A DNA stretch of 44,800 bases from Nemertoderma westbladi. Taxonomy: Eukaryota; Xenacoelomorpha; Nemertodermatida; Nemertodermatidae. The DNA is taken from assembly GCA_032718475.1 (NCBI GenBank), contig JAUCBJ010003566.1:1-44800 (forward strand), in the 5' to 3' direction. Shown piece after piece: positions 10,406 through 18,841 of this stretch. Under the pieces are notes generated by a model, which was given only the letters and a program-made list of their open reading frames with translations, did not search any database and had not been told where the DNA came from. The position numbers and the translations under genes were made by a program. Within the stretch, counting starts at the first letter, position 1, and each line of letters starts with the position of its first letter.

Positions 10406-11312
10406 GCAGACGTACAGTATATAGATAGACTTCAATAAATTTGTATGTCTAATTTCATCTGACATGAAGCAATAAATAAACAAAAGTAAAGAATCCACTG
10501 ACTGTTATCAGTGAGTCTTGTGTAACTTCAATGTAATGTAAGATTATAATTTACTCTAATGATTAAATTCTCTAATGCGTATAAAAGGCCTATATTTTAC
10601 TATCAATTTCTAAATCATTGGCTTAACATCACTTACTTACTTACATGACGGACTTGTGCACTACTTATATTATTGTGATAAGTTTAGTCAGATCCGTTTA
10701 TTGGATGAGTTAATGGGCGTCTCTGAATCAGTTGCAGAGAAACGCCAGGGAGCGGTTAAATAAGTACAGAGAAAAAATGGACCGCGGTTGTTATACAGAG
10801 TATTTTAAACAAGCATAAAAAGCGGCGCGATAGAGAAAATTTAACACGGGATAAAAAAAATCGTGTAAAACAAGATTATCGGTTACACAGAAAAATGTTA
10901 ATGAAAAACTTTTTCTATATTTATTGGAAATCATATGTATTAAGTACATATATAATTTTGTGGATGCGTTGGTTATGGTCAGATATCTCTGTTTGTTACA
11001 GATGTTTGTCCAATAAATTACCTTATTGTCGAAGCAATAAGTTATAAATACTGCAAAATCCATATAACATAATTACCGTTACAGATGGCCGTTACAGACG
11101 TTTGTCCCATAAATGTCATCACTGTAATGCGTTACAGTGGTAGACAAAAACGTTACAGATATGACATTAGTTTTTGCCATATATATCCCTTTGAGCAGCG
11201 CGTCATGCTCTCCCTCTACCATCACAAGATTCGCCATGAAATTAACTTTCGAATGGTGTATGGTATGGCACTAATTTCCGACAAAAATTTTTCGGTCAAT
11301 TTGTACCCCTTT

Positions 11313-11342
11313 TTGGCCACTTTTAAGCTTATTGACCCATAT
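11313..11342 (-). repeat. Right terminal inverted repeat
   Basis: Mate of 8915-8944. It ends about 120 bases before the first ATG of the DUF3987 frame. Confidence 0.9.
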
Positions 11343-11460
11343 ATATTGCATTAAACTTTGTTTTTCCCTACTAATACTTTTCATAATATTGGTTATTGTC
11401 GGTACATTAAATACAATTCGCATAATACCGGGTACTGTATTATTATATATATTATGGAAG

Positions 11461-12651
11461 ATGTCTAAACTGCTGCAATATACAACGAATAAATCTCAAT
11501 CTGCTGGTTGTACAAGTGGGCAGATAGCTATTCAGTTGATAAGTGCAACGTCAGTTATAATGGGAAAAGCAACAGTTAAACTTACCGATAATTGGTATGA
11601 GCCAGTCTTGGTATGGGCATGTAATATAGCGCAAAGTGGCTCCAATAAAAGTGCCGGGAGTAATGAATTGTGTGAAAGCATGAGGTTATTTGATGACGTG
11701 GGATACTATACTGACTTTACTATTGAAAAACTTTTGGCTGATCTGTCAACTAAAAACAGTAGAGCAACTTTGTTTTACGACGAGGGAAAACTATTCTTAA
11801 ACCAAACAGGAAGAGACAAGGCTCTGAAATCACGGGCACATTTGAATAGTCTGTATGGGGGTGGTTCAGTAGTTAAAGATACTGTAAGTGGTGGCAAAAT
11901 GGAAACTGAGTCTACGCGAGTTGCTGTGTTGATGAATATACAGCCGGGCCCATTCATAGATAAATTATTGGGAGATGATAACAATGATGGTTTAGCATCA
12001 CGATTTTTATTGGCCTTTAAAGAAGATCGCGAAGTGAGAACGTTTGAAAGTTTGAAATCTATTCCAAAGTTATCGACTAAAATCGCTGATATAATAAGCG
12101 CTGTACATAATTCTGCAGAGGGGATGGAATTTGTCTTTTCAGAAAATGCTGAACAAGAGTTTGCAGCATTCCACAATGATCACGAAGAAAGAATTAAAAG
12201 CCGTGATACAATGAAAGTAGATGTGATTCGCGATGCATTAAGTAAGAATAAAGGTATGGTGTCACGTATTAGTGCATGCATTCATGTCCTTGAACTGGTC
12301 TTCAGTGGGAAACCTATTGATAATGAAATAATGGGCAGCGATATTCAATACGCTATTGAACTGGTTCAGAATAGTGAGAACGCTCTTACAGTTCTAAGTG
12401 AATTAGGATACAACATACATGAAGAAGAAAAAAGTAAAGATCTTATCAACAATTTAAAACGTATTGTCGACAAAACACTTAAGGCCAACAAGAGCTTTAC
12501 ATACCAGACAATGAACGATCGTTGTTCTTCAATGCTAAAAGCTTTCAATATATCATCTCAAGAAGAATGGATATCACTTATGCAACGTCATGGTTTCGTG
12601 AAATCCCAAACGCTTAGAGGAAATAGGATTTGTTTCCAAGTTGAACAGTAA
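11461..12651 (+). CDS. DUF3987-family (primase/helicase-like P-loop ATPase) protein
   Basis: 396 residues from the ATG at 11461; the frame is open upstream, but there it reads into the inserted transposon. Residues 44-64 contain NWYEPVLVWACNIAQSGSNK then S, the position of the P-loop in DUF3987 proteins, here with a non-classical GSNKS. Residues 103-108 (TLFYDE) fit Walker B, and GLASRFLLAF (177-186) fits the conserved arginine-bearing segment. The rest is helical. DUF3987 proteins are best known from bacteria, phages and plasmids, where they accompany replication proteins. It lies on the same strand as the KDZ transposase. Before the 2.4-kb insertion only about 110 bases would have separated the KDZ stop from this ATG, suggesting one element or one transcription unit. 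N-terminal exons could be missing. The biochemical role is inferred. Confidence 0.72.
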   Translation: MSKLLQYTTNKSQSAGCTSGQIAIQLISATSVIMGKATVKLTDNWYEPVLVWACNIAQSGSNKSAGSNELCESMRLFDDVGYYTDFTIEKLLADLSTKNSRATLFYDEGKLFLNQTGRDKALKSRAHLNSLYGGGSVVKDTVSGGKMETESTRVAVLMNIQPGPFIDKLLGDDNNDGLASRFLLAFKEDREVRTFESLKSIPKLSTKIADIISAVHNSAEGMEFVFSENAEQEFAAFHNDHEERIKSRDTMKVDVIRDALSKNKGMVSRISACIHVLELVFSGKPIDNEIMGSDIQYAIELVQNSENALTVLSELGYNIHEEEKSKDLINNLKRIVDKTLKANKSFTYQTMNDRCSSMLKAFNISSQEEWISLMQRHGFVKSQTLRGNRICFQVEQ

Positions 12652-12799
12652 ATTCTAACTAATTTCATATCTATCTATGTATCACATTGTTATACTGTAA
12701 TTCATATATATATCAGGCTTATAACTCATATATAGAGGCATATTATACTCTTCTACCTCAAGTCATTTATCGGTAAATCCGCATTTCATTTTTGTATTC

Positions 12800-13877
12800 A
12801 TGCATATGCCTTTGTAACCCATTCTTTTACTAACCTGCATAACACGTGACACGTGTTATCTTTCGTTTATTGTTTTGGTTCTATCTACATGCTTCCGTAA
12901 CCTGCTCCTTTACTAACCTGCATAATCTTGTAACACGTGTTAACTATCGTTTATTGTTTTGGTTCTATCTACAGGCCTCTGTAACCAGCTCCTTTACTAA
13001 CCTGCATAATATTGTAACACGTGTTAACATTAACTATCTTTTCTTGTTTTTGTTTTATCTGCCCGCCTCTGTAACCTGCTCATTTACTAACCTGCATAAT
13101 CTTGTAACACGTGTTAACTATAGTTTATTGTTTTGGTGCTATCTACATGCCTCTGTAACCAGCTCCTTTACTAACCTGCATAATCTTGTAACACGTATTA
13201 ACTATCGTTTATTGTTTTGGTTCTATCTGCCCGCCTCTGTAACCTGCTCCTTTACTAACCTGCATAATCTTGTAACACGTGTTAACTATCGTTTATTGTT
13301 TTGGTTCTATCTACCCGCCTCTGTAACCTGCTCCTTTACTAACCTGCATAATCTTGTAACACGTGTTAACTATCGTTTATTGTTTTGGTTCTATCTACCC
13401 GCCTCTGTAACCTGCTCCTTTACTAACCTTCATAATCTTGTAACACGTGTTAACAATCGTTTATTGTTTTGGTTCTATCTGCCCGCCCCTGTAACCTGCT
13501 CCTTTACTAACCTGCATAATCTTGTAACACGTGTTAACTATCGTTTATTGTTTTGGTTCTATCTGCCCGCCTCTGTAACCTGCTCCTTTACTAACGTGCA
13601 TAATCTTATAACACGTGTTAACTGTCGTTTATTGTTTTGATTCTATCTGCCTGCCTCTCTAACCTGCTCCTTTACTAACCTGCATAATCTTGTAACATGT
13701 GTTAACTATCGTTTATTGTTTTGGTTCTTTCTACCCGCCTCTATATCCTGCTCCTTTACTAACCTGCATAATCTTATAACATGTGTTAACTATCGTTTAT
13801 TGTTTTGGTTCTATCTACATGCCTCTGTAATCTGCTCCTTACTAACCTGCATAATCTTATAACATGGGTTAACTATC
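12800..13877. repeat. Satellite C: 84-bp unit, about 13 copies, built from the dispersed core
   Basis: Unit (in pieces): TATCGTTTATTGTTTTGGTT, CTATCTACCCGCCTCTGTAA, CCTGCTCCTTTACTAACCTG, CATAATCTTGTAACACGTGT, TAAC. The monomer contains TTTATTGTTTTGGTT and CTGTAACCTGCTCCTTT, the two halves of a core found dispersed at 20.8, 24.2, 25.2, 26.1, 27.8, 28.0, 29.2 and 31.1 kb. Each unit carries a near-palindrome centred on CACGTG. Because 84 is divisible by three, an open frame of 28-residue repeats persists on the plus strand; I do not take it as a gene. It is directly followed by array D. Confidence 0.93.
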
Positions 13878-13879
13878 CC

Positions 13880-14262
13880 AAGTACCTTATTCCCAAATTC
13901 CAAATACCTTAATCCCAAATACCTTATTCCCAAATCCCAAATACCTTATTCCCAAATCCCAAATACCTTAATCCCAAATACCTTATTCCCAAATACCTTA
14001 ATCCCAAATACCTTATTCCCAAATCCCAAATACCTTAATCCCAAATCCCAAATACCTTATTCCCAAATCCCAAATACCTTAATCCCAAATCCCAAATACC
14101 TTATTCCTAAATACCTTAATCCCAAATACCTTAATCCCAAATACCTTATTCCCAAAACCCAAATACCTTATTCCCAAATCCCAAATACCTTAATCCAAAT
14201 ACATTATTCCCAAATCCCAAATACCTTAATCCCAAATTCCTTAATCCCAAATCCCACATGGT
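13880..14262. repeat. Minisatellite D: 22-bp unit, inverted copy of array B
   Basis: Unit AATACCTTATTCCCAAATCC plus CA, the reverse complement of the repeat at 6694-7150, about 17 units with variants. It joins the 84-bp array on its left without spacer. Confidence 0.93.
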
Positions 14263-14286
14263 ATTTGCGTCCAGTTTCCCCCCCTG
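14255..14286. repeat. Conserved element end: ATTTGCGTCCAGTTTC plus C7
   Basis: GGTATTTGCGTCCAGTTTCC with a C run follows array D. The inverted form precedes array B (6662-6681), and ATTTGCGTCCAG plus C17 occurs at 31156-31184. It is a repeated boundary motif next to a C/G tract. Confidence 0.8.
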
Positions 14287-15483
14287 TCTCCAATTTTTTG
14301 GTTAACGGTTTTGATTTTACAACTACCTACAGTCAGTGCTACAGAGATATACAAGAATGTATCATATTATAAAATAATAGAAACACTTGTTGCTTTTTAT
14401 TGAATATGATAAACATATTGAAGTGGCAACGATTCAGTCAGACTGCAGTAGATATATGGGAAATAAACTACGACTGTGAAAACCATAAAAAAAAGTCGGT
14501 GGACATTTTTACATATCATTTTCTAGAACATGAGAACATGATTTTTACTCCTACAAAGATGGCAGGGCAGGACATCGATATCGTTTTGGAAAACATCGTT
14601 TTGGATGAGTTAATGGCCGCAATAAAATTAAAAATGCCGATCCCGACAGTGGCAATCCCGATCCCCTTGCTACACTATTCTCTATAGTAGAACTATGTGA
14701 CGCCTGTGATGTCTGCAGCAGAACTATCTGCTGCACAAGTTCATGAGTGTCATACACTCTAGTACTTTTTGTCGAAGCCAGCGGCATATAGGATGCAGCT
14801 GGTTCGAAAAGGGCTGTCTGATGTGTCATGATTTAGGGAGAACGATGAATCGAATATTACGTTTTAATGTAATTTTAACTTCAAAGAGCCATTTAACTAT
14901 GGAAAGTGTAATAATTCGAAAAAACTATAAATTAACTAACTTATTACCATTGGGGTTTCACGCTGCAGTGTTTATACGGGATCACGATTCCGGAACGTCG
15001 CGAACCGGCGAAAAATATAATCCCGATCCCGAATTTTGTTGGAAAGGGATTCAGAAGTTTAAATAGTGAAGTTAAAATTATCGAATATCCGAAGAATAGT
15101 TGCAGAAGGGCAGAAATGTATTGATTATATATACCGAATTGATATGTCAGTAAACCATCCAGAAATCAACTATAAGGGGGCGGGGGTTCATAAACAATTC
15201 ACGCAAGCTCGATCCCCCCCCCCCCCCCCCTCCTCCCCTTCGAGAGCTGCAATCCCGTTCCGGAAATCCCGAAATGTCTAAACCCCAATAAACACTTAGT
15301 GTCTAGTTTTAACTGGCCACGCTAATAAATATAAGGTCGGAGGCAACAAGGAGACTCGCTAAACTATATATAATTATATTTAATATATCAGTGGTGGATA
15401 TATATATATATATATACCGGTACGGTAATAATGTTATACCTTCTTTTACACCAGGAGGTTCATTAATTAATTAATAATCACCA
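14287..15483. other. No gene seen; GATCCCGATCC-rich repeat remnants, C17 tract
   Basis: At 14630-14670 and 14976-15055 there are short GATCCCGATC/GGGATT motifs with TIR-like character (CGGGATCACGATTCCGGAAC; AATCCCGTTCCGGAAATCCC at 15250-15270). Frames of 92-107 codons cover these and are not recognised. A pure C tract lies at 15214-15230 and a (TA)n run at 15397-15415. This is the sequence just 3' of the visible GATAD2 exons; I found no further exon here. Confidence 0.5.
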
Positions 15484-15485
15484 AC

Positions 15486-15714
15486 CTGACTTTGTCGCAG
15501 TCGCTTTAGGAGCACCAACTTGGTTTCCTCGGCGGCCAGCTGTTCCGTTAAGGTCTTTATTTTCCGTCGGACCAGCGTCAACCCCGATCCGTCGATGGCC
15601 TTGGCGCGAGTTCGACGGGACACCGGGGGGAGATTGGTCGCGCTGGGGACACTGCCGCTGGAGGCGCTGGAGACAGACGCCGGGGAGTCCGGTTGGGAGA
15701 GACTCGCGTACCGA
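15486..15714 (-). CDS. GATAD2: GATAD2/p66 exon with CR1 (MBD-binding coiled coil)
   Basis: Third visible coding exon, 229 nt. The acceptor is TTTATCCCCCAG ending at 15715 and the donor is CAG then GTTGGT at 15485-15484. Joined to the exon at 16200-16922 it keeps the frame (phase 2 in, phase 0 out). It encodes a Ser/Pro-rich stretch and then IKTLTEQLAAEETKLVLLKR followed by LRQSQ, a close match to conserved region 1 of p66-alpha/beta, whose signature is EE-x-KLVLLKKLRQSQ. In known p66 proteins this helix forms a heterodimeric coiled coil with MBD2/MBD3, linking the methyl-CpG reader to the CHD4 side of NuRD in the nucleus. The exon ends right after LRQSQ. The GATA-type zinc finger exons are not found to the left. 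Confidence 0.85.
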
Positions 15715-15854
15715 CTGGGGGATAAACAATCACGGTGGTTACAGGGGAGCAATCGGCGGGATCTCGGTGAATTAATATATATACCGCTACTAAATGTCCA
15801 ACCAGTACCGGTAGGCCTACTGCATAATACCGGTACCGGTACCAATTACATGGT

Positions 15855-15989
15855 GGTCGGCCCATGACTTTCTTGAGACGCATCTTAAAGGACACTCGCC
15901 TTGAAGATGCGGATGATCTAGCAAATGTCATGGGTGATAGGGAGTTGTGGCGGTGCAATTTTGTCGATAAGCCGGCACAGCATTCTTAA
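15855..15989 (+). pseudogene. LINE reverse-transcriptase C-terminal tail, 5'-truncated
   Basis: The plus frame encodes GRPMTFLRRILKDTRLEDAD then DLANVMGDRELWR and a stop at 15987-15989. The pattern GRP-x2-TF-x2-(I/L)L-x-DT-x-L followed by M-x-DR-x2-WR is the familiar extreme C-terminus of many non-LTR retrotransposon reverse transcriptases. Only about 44 codons remain, as expected for a 5'-truncated insertion. It lies in the intron between two GATAD2 exons, antisense to that gene. Confidence 0.8.
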
Positions 15990-16199
15990 AAATGCAGCTG
16001 CAATGCATCATGCCGATCCTAGTAGTAGGTACCAATTAATTATTTAGTGGGGTAGTAAATTACACAGACCCTATTGATTTCATATGGTTTTCAGTCGAAA
16101 TCGCTAACTCTAGAAACGGGTAGTGAAATAAATGAATACCGGTACCAAATGATGGAAATAATTTATTTATGATGGGTAACTGTAACCTCTCCAACTCAC

Positions 16200-16922
16200 C
16201 TTATCGGTTTATCCGGGTACAATTTATCGCCATCGTTGTCGCTCGCCTCTTCCAGCTCGTCAACCGCCATAGCGGAAGGGATGTCTACCCGATCCGAATC
16301 AACCGAGGTTGGGTTGACTGGAGTAGAAGAACCATCATCCATCTCTTCGGGCCCACTGTCCATATCAACCTCTACATTGTCTGCAACCTCCATCAGTGAA
16401 CCATCACCACCCTCTGACGCGCTCTTCACCGCCTCAGGCACATCGCCAATCTCCACCACCGGCTCGGGCACACTGTCCATATCAACCTCTACATTGTCTG
16501 CAACCTCCATCAGTGAACCATCACCACCCACTGACGCGCTCTTCACCGCCGCAGGCACGTCGCCAATCTCCACCACCGGCTCGTTCTCAACACCCAGAGG
16601 TGCGAAAACGCCGCTACGCTTAGCGGCTACCGTGTCCGACATGAGAGAGGCGAAATCGACGGCCTCAACCGCGAGGGTGTCGCGTTCTGTAGTGGTGCCT
16701 CCGTGGAGTGCCCCCGAGGAGGGCTCGGTGGCACCGTCGGGGTAGCACTCCGCCTCGTCCGGATCGGACCCCGGACAGCCATCCGAGTCGGGGAGATCCT
16801 CCGAGCCGGAATCCAGACCCCCATTCACCGGATGGGTGTCGGTGTCGTCCCATCCGACACCGTTGTCCCCATTACTAAGCCGGACCTGCTTAGATGAAGG
16901 CTCCAAATTGTCCCCACATTCA
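16200..16922 (-). CDS. GATAD2: GATAD2/p66 acidic N-terminal exon with internal duplication
   Basis: Second visible coding exon, 723 nt. The acceptor is a T-rich tract ending TTATTTAG at 16923; the donor is ATAAG then GTGAGT at 16199. It joins in frame to both neighbours and encodes about 241 residues rich in Asp, Glu, Ser and Gly, with no known domain, suggesting a disordered region. A 39-residue segment (EPVVEIGDVP ... DNVEVDMDS) is repeated twice in tandem. Vertebrate p66 proteins also have a variable region before CR1, but this one looks longer and more acidic. Assignment rests on splicing to the CR1 exon. Confidence 0.78.
16354..16587. repeat. 117-bp tandem duplication inside the GATAD2 exon
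   Basis: CACTGTCCATATCAACCTCT and what follows recurs 117 bases later (16354 and 16471) with only a few changes. The length is a multiple of three, so the protein gains a 39-residue repeat without losing frame. Confidence 0.9.
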
Positions 16923-17069
16923 CTAAATAAAAAAAAACAATAGGAACCCGGGTAATACAGTAGGCCGACCGCTACCGGTAATTGTAACCGGAGAAGGCAG
17001 TAAGAGTAAAGACATTTAACTTATAATATTACGGTTAAACCGTAATTAGTTTACAATTGAGCGACTTAC

Positions 17070-17209
17070 GTTGCTAGATTGTTTTCTGGCGACATATTCA
17101 CCTCGTGTTGCCGTTTACGACTAGCGGCCGTAGCCATTCGGTCTACTCCTGGTAGATCGGTGATCCCGTCCCCATTGGTGTTTCCCAGACAATCAGTAAT
17201 CCCATTCAT
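17070..17209 (-). CDS. GATAD2: GATAD2/p66 first visible coding exon
   Basis: From the ATG at 17209-17207 the frame runs 140 nt to a strong donor, CAAC then GTAAGT (17069-17064), leaving two bases that are completed by the T at 16922. The peptide includes ITDLPGVDRMATAASRKRQH. A basic RKR motif near the start also occurs in vertebrate p66, which is weak support. The start is uncertain: the frame is open a little further upstream and a CTGTTACAG at about 17230 could be an acceptor. The initiator context is AAT-ATG-A. The 146-base intron to the next exon is short. Confidence 0.65.
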
Positions 17210-18317
17210 ATTTCGGCCTGTCAATATCTGTAACAGATAGTACCACGTTTCCTTTTCATTCGGCCTCAATGCCAGTATTTTTTTACTATTTTAAGAATTG
17301 TTAAAAAAAATTAAACAACAAAATGTCACAACTTAATACACATAAGAAACCTTTAGCTCGTAATGGTAATGGGGGGCAGTGACTATCATTATTATATTAA
17401 TATTTTAAGTATTTATAAAAATTTTATTGTAATTTAAATGTTAAATTGAATTTGAAGGTGGAAGAAAAGCATGCACCTTCGTCTACTATTCGTAGTTACT
17501 ACTATGTTATATTATTATGAGATGTTTTTTATTAATACAAAAATTTATTTTCCATATTGGTTAGAGTGTTAGTGCAAAAAATAATTATTTAGCAATTGAA
17601 CAAAACGTCACAATGATAAATCACTTTGTGACGTCATATCCGCAACAGTTTTGGAATTATCATATTATAACAGTATAATCCCCACCCCAAATCACCTTTA
17701 CTAGAACCAGTTCCAACTGGTACTCACATGTATCCCACATGACACTTAATTTCGCGAAATATTATTCGGCAGGCAGCGGAAGTAAATTGTTTATGAAGGA
17801 CAGTCTGGTTACCCGGGTGAAATATTTAGCCAATCGGGAGTGAGCGCCGAAGGAGCGGCTGTTGGCTTGAGGATTGGCAGAGAGCAATGCGCCAGGGCCA
17901 GGCCAACCCAACCGACAGAATACGCACGCTGCATGCGGTTGGTAAATAATAAGTGCTGGGTTGATTTGAACCAAGGAGCACAAATCATTAATTTGGCACC
18001 AACGCCCAGCCGGTAAGATTGCGGAAATGTCGATCCCCATAAAAAAATTAAAAGATTATACGACACCGACTTCAGATTATAATATAACACAATCATAGGA
18101 AACAAAAAATACTTCATTTACATTACATTACAGCTTGATTTCAGTCTTCCCAACCACTGCATTGCGGAAAATGACCAATAAAACGAATTGCACTTGCACG
18201 GCGCAAATGAAATATAATTCTGTAATAATTGGTTGACTAAGTTAAGTAAGTCTAAAGCACAAAACGCGACAGGTACCGCGAAGTCCAGGACGGGACAAAG
18301 TTTATACAAAATGGGAC
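17210..18317. other. Upstream region of GATAD2; possible promoter at 17800-17900
   Basis: Mostly AT-rich. From about 17810 to 17960 it becomes GC-richer with CpGs and CCAAT-type motifs: GCCAATCGGGAG at 17828 and, on the minus strand, GCCAATCCTCAAGCC. This could be the GATAD2 promoter or 5' UTR, but no TATA box or exon is certain. A dispersed block with AACCAGTTCCAACTGG and TTAATTTCGCGAA lies at 17703-17772. Confidence 0.35.
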
Positions 18318-18320
18318 TAA

Positions 18321-18623
18321 GGCCCGACGCACACTAGAGATGCAAGATGCACGATGCAATTTTTTTTAGAATACATTATTTCCTATCAGACCACGCACAC
18401 TAGAGATGCAAGATGCAAAAAAGGATATCCTCGAAGTTCTATTTTTTCGCACACTAGAGATGCAAGATGCATAATAAATTCTTTGAAATATGCATTAATA
18501 TAATCAAAGTATAATATATAAAATAAAATACGATGCATCTTGCATCTCCAGTGTACGTCGGGAACGATTTTTGCATCTTGAATCTTGCATCGCGCATCTT
18601 GCATCTCTAGTGTGCGGCGGGCC
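18321..18623. mobile_element. PIF/Harbinger-type MITE, 303 bp, TAA target duplication
   Basis: The ends are inverted: GGCCCGACGCACACTAGAGA then TGCAAGATGC on the left and its complement on the right, ending GTGTGCGGCGGGCC. TAA flanks both sides (18318-18320 and 18624-18626), matching the TWA duplication of PIF/Harbinger elements. The left half carries two further copies of CGCACACTAGAGATGCAAGA (about 18394, 18450), and the right half has inverted copies (18533-18560), so the ends have been duplicated internally. No coding capacity. Confidence 0.88.
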
Positions 18624-18841
18624 TAAGACATGGGCTTCAAAACTTGTCTGGTGACACTCAATTCAATTAAATAATAGTTATTATTATTGCGGAAAACAGT
18701 AGAAAGACAAGTCTTATTTGCGATTTTGATGGAAATTTACTGAAGTAGCTGTTAGCAGTTGTCGTCGTCGTCCACAAAAAGAGGGCCACGAACGGTAAGG
18801 GTAGAGGGAAACGGGGCGGGGCACGTTCCACAGGCTCAGAT

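Larger units (their letters stand above)
8915..11342. mobile_element. 2.4-kb non-autonomous DNA transposon with 30-bp perfect TIRs
   Basis: The sequence at 8915-8944 (ATATGGGTCAATAAGCTTAA continuing AAGTGGCCAA) is repeated exactly inverted at 11313-11342. The outermost ATAT is likely the target duplication (TA or ATAT), leaving TIRs that start TGGG or GGG. A subterminal motif ATCTGTAACG is clustered inside the left end (about 9315, 9500, 9670, 9722, 9795) and inverted inside the right end (about 10995, 11080, 11095, 11130, 11150), like transposase-binding subterminal repeats. No transposase gene is seen inside; its frames are short and unrecognised, so it would be moved in trans. It sits in the 3' end of the KDZ gene and just upstream of the DUF3987 gene. 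Superfamily not determined. Confidence 0.83.

Noticed and set aside
11332-11460. Upstream extension of the DUF3987 frame
   Set aside because: It starts inside the terminal repeat of the inserted transposon and is hydrophobic junk-like; the ATG at 11461 is preferred.
12846-13640. 264-codon plus frame of 28-residue repeats
   Set aside because: Product of the 84-bp satellite; the unit length alone keeps the frame open.
14551-14829. Minus frame with THELVQQIVLLQTSQASH
   Set aside because: Ends in repeat-like GATCCCGATCC sequence; considered as a further GATAD2 exon but no splice sites or family match.
16236-16824. Plus and minus frames overlapping the GATAD2 exon
   Set aside because: Shadows of the spliced minus-strand exon, which has proper splice sites.
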